Below, one piece after another: positions 1 to 7,402 of a stretch of DNA of 45,597 bases. Positions within the stretch are counted from its first letter, which is position 1. Each line of letters opens with the position of its first letter. This stretch comes from Brevibacterium sp. UMB1308A (GTDB lineage: Bacteria > Actinomycetota > Actinomycetes > Actinomycetales > Brevibacteriaceae). The notes beneath the pieces are model-generated. The model did not search any database, was not told the origin of the DNA, and saw only the letters and a program-made list of their open reading frames with translations. The stretch covers positions 1 through 45,597 of the forward strand of contig NZ_JASPDO010000022.1 in the NCBI RefSeq assembly GCF_030230605.1, in the 5' to 3' direction. A program made the position numbers and the translations under genes.

Positions 1-72
1 GACCAGTAGGTGTACCCGGAGTAGTACACCACGGTAAACGAGCCCTCCCACTGGATGGTCCCAGAGTTCGTT
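1..72. repeat. 72-base exact inverted repeat, left copy (with 5881-5952)
   Basis: The reverse complement of 1-72 is identical to 5881-5952 and the match runs off the window. A second block, 169-212, is identical to the reverse complement of 5729-5772 (44 bases). The registers of the two blocks differ by 12 bases, equal to a four-codon indel in the proteins. Confidence 0.95.
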
Positions 73-545
73 GCGGTGTCCACGTCTCCCGTGCCACCAG
101 AAAATTGGACGTAGTTTCCAGAACTCACACCTGCAGTGTTGACGCGCTCGCCTGCAGGCGTTTGGCATTTGTTGTCCCACGTAATCGGCTGTGTGCCACC
201 ATCAGCGGTGGGGCGCAGAATCTTGACATTGCCATCCTGGGCTTTGAACAGTCCGCGCTTTTCGGCGTCATTCGGCCACAGTGAGGATCCCCCGTTGTCA
301 GCCGCCACACCTGCGGAAAGGAAGTTGCACGAACCGGGCAGGTACGCACCTGACCCGGACTCTGCATTGATTCCCCACGTCAGAACGGCGTCTGAGACTT
401 CTAATTTAGACGAATCAGCTTCGGAAGTCCCAGACTCGCTGTTCGGTGATGCCAAGGCTGCTGTACCTACGAGTAGTCCTGTAGCGAACACCAGAATCAA
501 GATTATTGTTCCAGCTGCCACCCATGCGGCTATTGATCGCTTCAA
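1..545 (-). CDS. HtaA-domain heme-binding surface protein, 3' end outside window
   Basis: This is the last visible gene of the leftward heme operon; only its first ~181 codons are in the window. The start is TTG at 543-545, preceded by AAAGGAGG, and it overlaps the stop of the gene before it (TTGA), which points to translational coupling. Residues 1-33 form a signal peptide or N-terminal membrane segment (a long stretch of I, L, V and F after KRS). From about residue 48 the protein matches the HtaA domain of the wall-anchored protein at 5414-7330: DAVLTWGINAES, GSCNFLSAG, WDNKCQTPAGERVNT and VVYYSGYTYW. HtaA domains of corynebacteria bind heme at the cell surface and pass it to HmuT. Two cysteines (GSCNF and DNKC) are shared with the paralogue. 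The visible mature part has no histidine. Whether it ends in a membrane anchor or an LPxTG motif cannot be seen. Confidence 0.85.
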   Translation of the reverse strand, partial: MKRSIAAWVAAGTIILILVFATGLLVGTAALASPNSESGTSEADSSKLEVSDAVLTWGINAESGSGAYLPGSCNFLSAGVAADNGGSSLWPNDAEKRGLFKAQDGNVKILRPTADGGTQPITWDNKCQTPAGERVNTAGVSSGNYVQFSGGTGDVDTATNSGTIQWEGSFTVVYYSGYTYW

Positions 546-1906
546 CGTGTTTCCTCCTTTGACTCTGCCCAGTCGTCAGCGACTCGCTCCATAACAAGTG
601 TTGGAGCGTTCCCACTGTCTGTGTTGGCTGTTGCTCCCTGGGAATGCATGTGCTTCCCTCTAGCTGCAGACTGCCGTTGCTGATCACCGGAGGAGCTCTC
701 TTTGTCCTCGATAAGTTCAAAGAATCGCATGGGTCCTCGTGACGTCTCATTTTGTGTGTTCGGCTGCTGTGTGTACGAGTATTGTTTGCTGATTACCGGA
801 TGACGCATTCCCGAATCATGCATGTCAGCTCGTGCGATCTTGGTATCAACAGTTCTCTCGTATTTGCGCGTGCGCGCCTCTTGTTTCTCACGGAACTTCT
901 GCAGTCTGCGTTTACGTTTCTGCTCCGCAGCAATAGCGCGCTTAGCTCTCCGAGTACGGACACGCTCAAGCGCCTCGGGGTTGACTCCTAGAAGCAGCGA
1001 CTTCACAGCCATGTAGGAACCGACTCCCACTGCCAGAGCAACTGCGCAGATGGCGAGAACAACACCGATCATCAGCAGAAACACCATGCGGTTGGCATTC
1101 GTGTTGAATGCATCAATCTGATCGGGCTCCAGCAGCGGCCCTGAAACTGGCTGTTGTCCACCCGCTGTTCCCGGTGCCGGCGTGGCGGGGGCTTCTGCGT
1201 CCTTCTGGTCCTTGTTGTCCTTCGAAGCATTGTCCTTGGGTGCAGCTGACTCTCCGGTAGCGCTGTTGTTTTGCGCCTGTTCGCCACCGGACTGGCCAGC
1301 TGCTGCCGCAACCGGGAACTCAATCGGCGTGAAGGTTTCGTTCTGTGCGTTCGACACACCGTGTGCGCCGATCGTGATGATGCCGCAGCGTTCACGCGTG
1401 CAGTCAACATCAACCGGATTGCGGTCACGGTCATAGGACGTGAAGCGAGCGCCCGGCAGGATGATCTCGGATGACCACGTGCCGTCGGCCTTCAGCGTGC
1501 CGCCGTTGGCAGCGTGCGCTGTCGACGATCCTGGGAACGTGACAAAAAGCTGATAGCCCACCGGATTCGATTCATCGTCATAGGCGTAGCGCAGGTTCGT
1601 GCCCGTTTTGCCGCCCTTGCTGGGCTGCCACGTGCCTTCGGCAACACCGAACAGAACATAAATACCGCCGAAGCCGTTCTGCACCGACTGGAAACCGCTG
1701 CCGGAGAGTTTCAGGGTCGAGGTGCCGTCAACAGAAGGCGTGCCCGACACAGAAACCCGGGCGGCCGCCTCGGCAGGTTCGGGAGCGACAGCGGCACTAG
1801 CGAAGGCGCCCATGCCGCCTATGAGAACAGCGGCAGCCGTGGCTGCCAACCGCCGCAGACCGAGCCGCTTCTTCCGGCTGCCCGGTGCGTGTCCAGGCTG
1901 ATTCAT
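542..1906 (-). CDS. Membrane-anchored surface protein with Ig-like domain and basic cytoplasmic tail, heme operon
   Basis: This 454-residue protein lies between hmuV and the HtaA gene and overlaps both by 3-4 bases (ATGA at its start, TTGA at its end), so it is very probably made together with the heme importer. Residues 1-48 are a signal peptide with a basic start (RKKRLGLRRL) and an AxA-type end. Residues 50-200 look like one beta-rich extracellular domain (GSGFQSVQNGFGGIYVLFG), with a cysteine pair at 169 and 174 (DCTRERC). This domain resembles the second domain of the LPRTG protein at 5414-7330 (GEGYGVLPK...GVYVAV). A Gln/Asn/Pro/Lys-rich linker (203-258) leads to one membrane helix (about 274-307). 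A highly basic, probably helical cytoplasmic tail follows (about 311-355) and then a polar C-terminus of about 100 residues. The domain pattern is that of surface proteins found with HtaA genes, but I do not recognise the tail. A heme-relay or anchoring role is inferred from context. Confidence 0.8.
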   Translation of the reverse strand: MNQPGHAPGSRKKRLGLRRLAATAAAVLIGGMGAFASAAVAPEPAEAAARVSVSGTPSVDGTSTLKLSGSGFQSVQNGFGGIYVLFGVAEGTWQPSKGGKTGTNLRYAYDDESNPVGYQLFVTFPGSSTAHAANGGTLKADGTWSSEIILPGARFTSYDRDRNPVDVDCTRERCGIITIGAHGVSNAQNETFTPIEFPVAAAAGQSGGEQAQNNSATGESAAPKDNASKDNKDQKDAEAPATPAPGTAGGQQPVSGPLLEPDQIDAFNTNANRMVFLLMIGVVLAICAVALAVGVGSYMAVKSLLLGVNPEALERVRTRRAKRAIAAEQKRKRRLQKFREKQEARTRKYERTVDTKIARADMHDSGMRHPVISKQYSYTQQPNTQNETSRGPMRFFELIEDKESSSGDQQRQSAARGKHMHSQGATANTDSGNAPTLVMERVADDWAESKEETR

Positions 1907-2754
1907 GACATGTCCTTTCTGGAAGGGCGAACCGGCACCACGAGCGGTGAACCGGATATCGGGTCGGTGAGAACAGTGACGGGATGGCCGTAGGCTTCGC
2001 TGATCCGCTCGGCTGTCAGCACGTCTTCCGGTGTGCCGTCAGCAGCAATGCGGCCGTTGTTGAGCAAGGCAATGCGGTCTGCGTAGGCTCCGGCCAGGTC
2101 AAGGCTGTGCAGAACCACAACAACAGCGGAGCCGGTGGCCGCGTATTCACGTGCAATCGTCAGCACAAGTTCTTGGTGGCGGATGTCCATGGCTGCTGTC
2201 GGTTCGTCCAACAGCAGAATCGGGGCTGCCTGTGCAAGGACGCGGCCCAAAGCGGCGCGCGAACGCTCACCGCCGGACAGCGAGGTGAAGGTGCGGGAAG
2301 CAAAGCGGCTCGTATCCGTGCGCTCCAGCACCGCGGACACGATCTTGTCGTCATCAGCTGCCGCCTGCGTCCGCTGCCATGGGGCTCGGCCCATTTCGAC
2401 GACCTCGAGCACCGTGAAGGGGAAGGACACATCGACCTGCTGCAGCAGAACAGCCCGGCGCATAGCCAGTTCGCGGGTGTTCCAGGCATAGGACGGGTGA
2501 TCGTTGATGGTGACTGACCCGGATTCTTCCTCAACATCGCCGGTGATGACACCCAGCAGGGTGGACTTCCCGGCGCCGTTGGGACCGACAAGAGCCAGCA
2601 CCTCGCCGGCCCGGACCTCCAGGCTGGCCCCCTCAAGCACTTTTCTTTCCCCGTCATAGGACACCGTCACGTCGTCCACCGACAGAACCGTGCTTCCAGG
2701 TGCGGGTACTTCCGGCAGACGACTTTCGCGGGCCTGACGCAGCTTTTCGATCAT
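1903..2754 (-). CDS. hmuV: Heme ABC transporter ATP-binding protein HmuV
   Basis: This is the cytoplasmic ATPase that powers heme import with permease HmuU and binding protein HmuT. The 283 residues hold a complete ABC domain: Walker A GPNGAGKST at 57-65, a Q-loop around 105, signature LSGGE at 159-163, Walker B ILLLDEP at 179-185 and the switch histidine in VVVVLHSLD near 216. The spacing is normal for the iron-chelate (FecE/HmuV/BtuD) class. The ATG start overlaps the hmuU stop (ATGA, 2751-2754) and its stop overlaps the next start (ATGA, 1903-1906), so translation is probably coupled across the operon. Substrate is inferred from the HtaA neighbours; without them it could equally be a siderophore or cobalamin ATPase. 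Confidence 0.93.
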   Translation of the reverse strand: MIEKLRQARESRLPEVPAPGSTVLSVDDVTVSYDGERKVLEGASLEVRAGEVLALVGPNGAGKSTLLGVITGDVEEESGSVTINDHPSYAWNTRELAMRRAVLLQQVDVSFPFTVLEVVEMGRAPWQRTQAAADDDKIVSAVLERTDTSRFASRTFTSLSGGERSRAALGRVLAQAAPILLLDEPTAAMDIRHQELVLTIAREYAATGSAVVVVLHSLDLAGAYADRIALLNNGRIAADGTPEDVLTAERISEAYGHPVTVLTDPISGSPLVVPVRPSRKDMS

Positions 2755-3953
2755 GCCCAGCCTCCTGCCTCACGACGGCTGCGGCGCAGCAGGTAGAAGA
2801 AGTACGGACCACCGATCAGCGCGGTGAGCATGCCAATCGGGAGGTCAGCGAACTCGATGAGCGTACGTGCAGCAAGATCAGCAAAGGTCAGCAGTGCCGC
2901 GCCGCCGAGCACTGAGGCCGGCAGCAGTAGACGGTGGCTTGGTCCCAACAGCATGCGCATCAAGTGGGGAACGACCAGACCAACGAAGGCGATGATGCCG
3001 ACAAACGCAACAGCCGCACTGACCAGCAGAGCCGACAGGATCATGGCGTACAGGCGCAGACGTTCAACATCGACACCCAGGTGGCGGGCTGCCTTTTCAC
3101 CCAGCGACACCAGGTCCAGGCCGCGGGCGAGGAACATCGTGAGGAAGATTCCCACGACCACCAGCGGAACGACGATCGCAACCTGTTCCCACCGGCTGCC
3201 GTTGAAGCTGCCCATCTGCCAGAACACGATCTGCTCACGTGCCTGCGTGGGGGCCTTGAACACGATGAACGAAATGAGCGCACCGGAAATCGCGTTGACC
3301 GCAACACCCGTGAGGATCAGGGTGACGACTTCCGTCCGACCGTTTGACCGCGCCAACACGTACACCACGATGGTGGTCACCAAGCCGCACACAAACGCCA
3401 GGAGCGGAACCGTGAATCCGCCCAGGAAGCTCAGGCCGTGCAGAAAGGCGAACGACGCACCGACGGCAGCACCGGAAGACACTCCGATCGTGCCCGGTTC
3501 AGCCAGCGGATTTCCGAAGATTCCCTGCATAACCGCACCCGCTATAGCCAGGGCAGCGCCTACGAAAACCGTCAGAACGATCCGCGGGAAGCGCACTTCC
3601 CACAGAGCCTCAGAACCGAACTCGTGCGACGGACCCGGCAGCCAGTTGATACCCACCGACTGCAGGACAGATCCCACAACCTCCTTCGGCGGAATGAACA
3701 GCTGACCCAACATTGCCGAAAGCAGAGTTCCGCCAAGTAGCAACACCGTCAAAGTTGTGAAGACGGTCGTTACCCAGGCAGCCGAAACCCTCCCGTAATT
3801 CTTCTCACTGTGCCTGCCCCCTGGAACCGGGGTGGCAGGTGTCGAAGAAGTAGAGCGGGAGCGGCGCCTCGTGTGCGTTTCTTCCAAAGGCGAACCGGCA
3901 AAAGGTGCGGGAGCATTGACACGCTCGGCAGATCTGGAATGAGTAGTGCTCAA
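2751..3953 (-). CDS. hmuU: Heme ABC transporter permease HmuU (FecCD family)
   Basis: This 400-residue integral membrane protein is the transport channel for heme. After a polar N-terminal stretch of about 60 residues, long by family standards, it shows the FecCD fold of about ten helices. Family motifs are visible: FPRIVLTVFVGAALAIAGA, GIFGNPLAEPGTIGVSSGAA, the cytoplasmic coupling segment near SLGEKAARHLGVDVE, and GIIAFVGLVVPHLMRMLLGP. The start is TTG at 3951-3953, chosen because TAAGGAG lies just upstream; the TAA of that site is also the hmuT stop codon. The gap to hmuT is 11 bases and the stop overlaps hmuV by 4. The polar N-terminus (TRRRSRSTSSTP) is probably cytoplasmic and disordered, and translation could start further in. 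Confidence 0.93.
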   Translation of the reverse strand: MSTTHSRSAERVNAPAPFAGSPLEETHTRRRSRSTSSTPATPVPGGRHSEKNYGRVSAAWVTTVFTTLTVLLLGGTLLSAMLGQLFIPPKEVVGSVLQSVGINWLPGPSHEFGSEALWEVRFPRIVLTVFVGAALAIAGAVMQGIFGNPLAEPGTIGVSSGAAVGASFAFLHGLSFLGGFTVPLLAFVCGLVTTIVVYVLARSNGRTEVVTLILTGVAVNAISGALISFIVFKAPTQAREQIVFWQMGSFNGSRWEQVAIVVPLVVVGIFLTMFLARGLDLVSLGEKAARHLGVDVERLRLYAMILSALLVSAAVAFVGIIAFVGLVVPHLMRMLLGPSHRLLLPASVLGGAALLTFADLAARTLIEFADLPIGMLTALIGGPYFFYLLRRSRREAGGWA

Positions 3954-3964
3954 GAGTTCTCTCC

Positions 3965-5236
3965 TTAGGCGTCCGCTTCAGCGGACTCTTCCTGTGGGAC
4001 GTAGGCGTATTCGGGGGTATGGACCGCAGTGCCCAAGGCGGCGATGACCTCCGCAGTGCGGGGGCCGAAGCTCATCACCTCGTAGTCGCTCATGTCGACA
4101 ATCCGACGGTTTTTGCCGGCGGGTGTCTGCGCAATGCCCGGCAGCTTGAGGGCTTCATCGATACCGCCGACGCTCTCCAGGCCCTTCGTCATGACCAAAA
4201 TGACGTCCGGGGCCGCTTTCACAAGCGCCTCAGCGTTGGTTGGGGACATGCCGGAAAAGCCGACTTCAGTCGCAACATCGCGGGCGCCAATGGCCTGAAT
4301 GAGGGAATCGGCGCCGGAACCCTTGCCGAACCAGTAATAGATGTCGCCACGCAGATACAGGAACACCGTGCGTGGACGGTCGGCCGGGTTGTCCGGGGCA
4401 AGCGCATGGATTCTCTTTTCGGTTTCAGTAATTTCTTCGTCCACGCGCTTAGCCAGTTGCTCACCCGCATCCTGCAGGCCCAGCGCCTTTGCAACCGCAA
4501 CGATCTGCGGGCTGACACCCTGCACACCGTCCTCCGTCGCAGAAGGAATGAACACCACCGGAATGCCGGCATTGCGTAGTTGCAGTTGGACGTCGTAGGG
4601 GCCGATGGTCGAATCCGTTAGCACCACGGTGGGTGCCAGATTGAGGATCGCCTCCGCGTTGAGTTCGTGCCCATTCTGAGTGACCAGCGGAAGCTCTTTT
4701 TGTCCCGGCATGAGTGATGACATCTGGGTGGAAACATCTCGGCCGATCAAATTGCAACCCAGGCCCAGGCCGACAACCGCGGCGGCCAACCCGCCGTTCT
4801 GGTTGACCGCCAGAATTCTCGAGGTGTCACGCACCGTCTGTTCGGGACCATCGTCCGAGGTGACGGTCACTGGGAGGGTTTGTTGCTGATCTGCGAAATC
4901 TGCAATTGGCCGGATCTCGGAGGCCCGAGTGTAGGCGGTAGTCGGGCCGTGGATCTTGCTGACCGGTAGCTTCTTTGAGCTGGGAACTTCCGGGATGTCC
5001 GGAAGTTGCGCCGCAGGGGTTGCCGGTGGGGGAACACACTCGTTGGAGTGAGCAGCATTGAGCGTGCCGATGTTGTGGAAACCGTTGTTCCACAGGAAAA
5101 GCCCAATTGCGAGCACCGCTGCGGTCACTGTTACACGGCGTTTGGTCCGGCGAGGTACACGCCACCTCGTGCGGTTGTACCAAGCTTTAACGTCGGGCTC
5201 TGTGTCCCGACGTTGAGCTCGAGATGTGATTTTCAT
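3965..5236 (-). CDS. hmuT: Heme-binding protein HmuT, membrane-tethered
   Basis: This is the extracytoplasmic binding protein that hands heme to HmuUV. Its 423 residues begin with a basic region (RWRVPRRTKRR) and one hydrophobic segment (about residues 35-50). No lipobox cysteine follows, so it appears to be held by an uncleaved N-terminal helix rather than by lipid, unlike most HmuT proteins. The rest is a BtuF/HmuT-like periplasmic-binding fold: SRILAVNQNGG, AAVVGLGLGCNLIGRD, AEAILNLAPTVVLTD and the C-terminal lobe around VKAAPDVILVMTKGLESVGG. The ATG at 5234-5236 is the first gene of the leftward operon. GGAG lies 9 bases upstream, and a two-codon ORF sits between them. Two DtxR-like boxes upstream suggest iron repression. 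Confidence 0.9.
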   Translation of the reverse strand: MKITSRAQRRDTEPDVKAWYNRTRWRVPRRTKRRVTVTAAVLAIGLFLWNNGFHNIGTLNAAHSNECVPPPATPAAQLPDIPEVPSSKKLPVSKIHGPTTAYTRASEIRPIADFADQQQTLPVTVTSDDGPEQTVRDTSRILAVNQNGGLAAAVVGLGLGCNLIGRDVSTQMSSLMPGQKELPLVTQNGHELNAEAILNLAPTVVLTDSTIGPYDVQLQLRNAGIPVVFIPSATEDGVQGVSPQIVAVAKALGLQDAGEQLAKRVDEEITETEKRIHALAPDNPADRPRTVFLYLRGDIYYWFGKGSGADSLIQAIGARDVATEVGFSGMSPTNAEALVKAAPDVILVMTKGLESVGGIDEALKLPGIAQTPAGKNRRIVDMSDYEVMSFGPRTAEVIAALGTAVHTPEYAYVPQEESAEADA

Positions 5237-5241
5237 TGCAT
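5233..5241 (-). other. Two-codon upstream ORF (ATG CAA TGA) overlapping hmuT start
   Basis: Reading leftward, ATG at 5241-5239 is followed by CAA and then TGA at 5235-5233, which overlaps the hmuT ATG (5236-5234). The same GGAG lies 4 bases before this ATG and 9 bases before the hmuT ATG. The hmuT spacing fits a ribosome-binding site better, so this may be fortuitous; a small effect on hmuT initiation is possible. Confidence 0.3.
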
Positions 5242-5303
5242 GTTTCTCCGTGCCAGTGCGTTGGACGCTTTAAGCGAACTATCACTGATCTGTGAATTGA
5301 CTA

Positions 5304-5322
5304 ACAGGTTACGCTTAGCTAA
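5304..5322 (+). promoter_or_regulatory. DtxR/IdeR-like iron box 1
   Basis: By eye, 14 of 19 positions match the DtxR/IdeR consensus (TTAGGTTAGSCTAACCTAA), including AGGTTA, the GCT centre and GCTAA. It lies 68 bases upstream of the hmuT start, where a metal-dependent repressor bound to Fe(II) would block the leftward promoter. No dtxR gene is in the window. Confidence 0.6.
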
Positions 5323-5338
5323 TGATAGCCTTACCTAA
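5320..5338 (-). promoter_or_regulatory. DtxR/IdeR-like iron box 2
   Basis: Read on the minus strand this is TTAGGTAAGGCTATCATTA, with 15 of 19 matches to the DtxR/IdeR consensus by eye. It overlaps box 1 by 3 bases. Its centre is about 85 bases from the start of the rightward LPRTG gene, so one cluster of boxes could control both divergent transcripts. Confidence 0.65.
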
Positions 5339-5349
5339 GTTACTTAGGT
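5333..5349. promoter_or_regulatory. Perfect 8-base inverted repeat in hmu divergent promoter
   Basis: The two arms ACCTAAGT (5333-5340) and ACTTAGGT (5342-5349) are exact reverse complements around one T. The arms carry the CTAAG/CTTAG half-site seen in DtxR boxes, and the repeat overlaps box 2. It may be a further DtxR dimer site or an operator of another regulator. Confidence 0.5.
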
Positions 5350-5413
5350 CAAGTGACTATGTCGTAAAAGATTGCGAGCTGTAAAGTGCCGCATCACGTT
5401 CACAAGGAGAACC

Positions 5414-7330
5414 ATGAAGTCATCATCAAGCGCGCCTTCGCGCTTTAGCTGGCGCGCCGGCGTGGCCGGAAGCGTGGCACTCGCGTTGGGAGGCGCGGGA
5501 CTGTTGTTTGCTCATCCCGCTCAGGCAGCAGAAGTGAATGTTTCCGACGCTGTCTTCAGCTGGGGTATTAACGCCGAATCCGGTGCAGGTGCTTTCGCTC
5601 CAGGCACATGTAATTTCTTGTCCGCCGGCGTATCCGGCAATGCCGGGCAGTCCTCACCGTGGTCGAAGGAAGATGCCGAAGCTAAGAAGCTGTTCAGCCC
5701 GGACGAGGGCAACGTCAAGATCCTGCGTCCCACCGCTGATGGTGGCACACAGCCGATTACGTGGGACAACAAGTGCCAAACGCCTGCAGGTGAGCGCGTC
5801 AACACGTGGAACGGCGAAAACGCCAAGCGGTCGGGCAACTTTGTTGAGATCTCCGGCGGTAAGGGCACAATCGACCCTGAAACGAACTCTGGGACCATCC
5901 AGTGGGAGGGCTCGTTTACCGTGGTGTACTACTCCGGGTACACCTACTGGTCGGTGAGTAACCCGAAGCTCGAGGTGAATAACGGCAAGGGCAAGATCAC
6001 CGGAACCTTCTCCGGCTACGGGACCGACATGGCAGACCTTTCCAAGTGGGAGAAGCTCAAGCCTGTTGAAGGCACCATTGCCGACTTCAAGAACAACAAG
6101 GTTGAGCTCGATGAAAACGGCTTCACCGTCACTCCTGACTACGAAGGTGTTGACAGTGGACAGCCTGACCAGAATAAGGAGAAGGACGGTTGGGGTTCAT
6201 TCCCCAAGAGCTGGGTGGACTTCAACGTACAGACAGGCCAGACCCAATACTGGTACACCTCCGGCGGGGCCGCGGACCCACGCAAAAAGCCGACTGAGAT
6301 CACCGTGGAGTACACGGCTGAAGAGCCCGAACCGCAGGTCGATGAAGAGACGATTAAGAACACCACCAAGAGCACGCCCTCTGTTTCTGACGAGGGCCTG
6401 ACGGTCAATGTGACCGGCGAAGGCTACGGCGTGCTGCCCAAGGCCAGCACGGGCCGCGACGCCAACGGTGTTTACGTCGCCGTTGTCGACCGCAAGGTCA
6501 AGAACAGCGAAATCGAACTGTCGCGTCCGTCCGCTAAGGCGGCTTCTGCTGCGATGTCGTCGAAGGAACCGGTTGCCGTTGAATACGTTCCCGCTGACAA
6601 GATCAAGGACGGCAAGCTCGATGCCAAGGTGACCGCAGCAACAGACAAGCTAAACGAGGACACCGACTATGATACCGTCGTGTGGGTTGCTCACGGCAAC
6701 CCGAACGACGACACGGTCCTCTACCGCTCCAACATCAACCTCGACGAGGAGCAGAAGAACGCGCTGTTCCCTGCCGAAGACCCCAAGGACCCAGAAACGC
6801 AGGACCCCAAGGACCCGGAAACGCAGGCCCCACAGGAACCGGAAACGCAGGCCCCACAGGAACCGAAGGAACCTGAAGTTCCAGACACTAAGGAACCCGA
6901 GGTGCCTGAAACGCAGGAGCCAAACGAACCCGGCACCCCAGAGAACGGCAACGATGAGCCGACTGACCCGGACACGAAGGAGCCCGAGGTGCCTGAGGCT
7001 CAGGAGCCAAACGAACCGGGCACTCCGGAGAATGGCAACGGCGAGCCGACGGACCCGGAAGTCAATGACCCCGAGGTGAAGGAACCGGAAGTGAACGAAC
7101 CGGAAGCTCAGGGCCCAGAAGGCCAGAATCCTGGTGCGGAAGCGCCCGGAGCGGACGGGCCCGGCGCCGCAGAGACTTCAGGCTCGCAGGGGAGCGACGC
7201 TAAGCCGAGCCCTACCGCTTCCAATTCACTGCCGCGTACCGGTGGCACTAATCTGGCGGTCGGAATTGCAGGAATCACATTGCTTGCTGTTGGTGCTGTC
7301 GCCATGATTATCTCCAGTCGTCGAGCTTAA
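5414..7330 (+). CDS. Sortase-anchored HtaA-domain protein (LPRTG), probable heme receptor
   Basis: This 638-residue cell-wall protein is divergent from the heme operon. The ATG at 5414 is chosen because AAGGAGA lies 4 bases upstream and a signal peptide follows at once (ending AQAAE near 35); an in-frame codon further upstream has neither. Residues 36-305 are the HtaA domain (DAVFSWGINAES, GTCNFLSAG, WDNKC, VVYYSGYTYWSVSNPKLEV). Around 325-450 there is a second beta-rich domain (VTGEGYGVLPK...GVYVAVVDRK). A Pro/Glu-rich linker at about 460-590, built from repeats such as DPETQ and KEPEVPE, would span the wall. The end is a sortase signal: LPRTG at 606-610, a hydrophobic stretch and SSRRA. The mature HtaA domain has no histidine. 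It shares long blocks with the paralogue at 1-545. Heme binding is inferred from family and context. Confidence 0.9.
   Translation: MKSSSSAPSRFSWRAGVAGSVALALGGAGLLFAHPAQAAEVNVSDAVFSWGINAESGAGAFAPGTCNFLSAGVSGNAGQSSPWSKEDAEAKKLFSPDEGNVKILRPTADGGTQPITWDNKCQTPAGERVNTWNGENAKRSGNFVEISGGKGTIDPETNSGTIQWEGSFTVVYYSGYTYWSVSNPKLEVNNGKGKITGTFSGYGTDMADLSKWEKLKPVEGTIADFKNNKVELDENGFTVTPDYEGVDSGQPDQNKEKDGWGSFPKSWVDFNVQTGQTQYWYTSGGAADPRKKPTEITVEYTAEEPEPQVDEETIKNTTKSTPSVSDEGLTVNVTGEGYGVLPKASTGRDANGVYVAVVDRKVKNSEIELSRPSAKAASAAMSSKEPVAVEYVPADKIKDGKLDAKVTAATDKLNEDTDYDTVVWVAHGNPNDDTVLYRSNINLDEEQKNALFPAEDPKDPETQDPKDPETQAPQEPETQAPQEPKEPEVPDTKEPEVPETQEPNEPGTPENGNDEPTDPDTKEPEVPEAQEPNEPGTPENGNGEPTDPEVNDPEVKEPEVNEPEAQGPEGQNPGAEAPGADGPGAAETSGSQGSDAKPSPTASNSLPRTGGTNLAVGIAGITLLAVGAVAMIISSRRA
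5881..5952. repeat. 72-base exact inverted repeat, right copy (with 1-72)
   Basis: This is the partner of the left copy and lies in the HtaA domain of the LPRTG gene. Identity extends through third codon positions, which suggests recent duplication or gene conversion rather than protein-level constraint alone. Confidence 0.95.
6778..7140 (+). repeat. Pro/Glu-rich wall-spanning repeats in LPRTG protein gene
   Basis: This stretch encodes short imperfect repeats: DPKDPETQ, APQEPETQ, KEPEVP and a longer unit containing QEPNEPGTPENGN that occurs twice (around 6919-6954 and 7003-7041). Such linkers lift a binding domain away from the membrane. Copy number is likely to vary between strains. Confidence 0.75.
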
Positions 7331-7360
7331 ATAGAGATCTGACGATACTGGCGCGACTCT

Positions 7361-7402
7361 TCCCGGCCGGTCGGGCTTTTGCCCGGCCGGTCTTGCGCTT
7401 TT
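7361..7402 (+). terminator. Terminator after the LPRTG protein gene
   Basis: Two copies of CCGGCCGG (7363-7370 and 7383-7390) can pair around a loop that holds a further CGGGC/GCCCG pairing, and a T-rich run follows near 7398-7402. It sits about 30 bases after the stop codon. Confidence 0.75.

Noticed and set aside
136..594. Open frame on the plus strand at the left edge
   Set aside because: It is antisense to the HtaA gene, which is supported by its paralogue, a signal peptide and a ribosome-binding site.
2824..3705. Long open frame on the plus strand across hmuU
   Set aside because: It is the shadow of a well-supported permease gene on the other strand; its translation is rich in Arg, Thr and Pro with no family motif.
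5372..5413. Longer start for the LPRTG protein
   Set aside because: It would put basic residues ahead of a clear signal peptide, and the ribosome-binding site fits ATG 5414.
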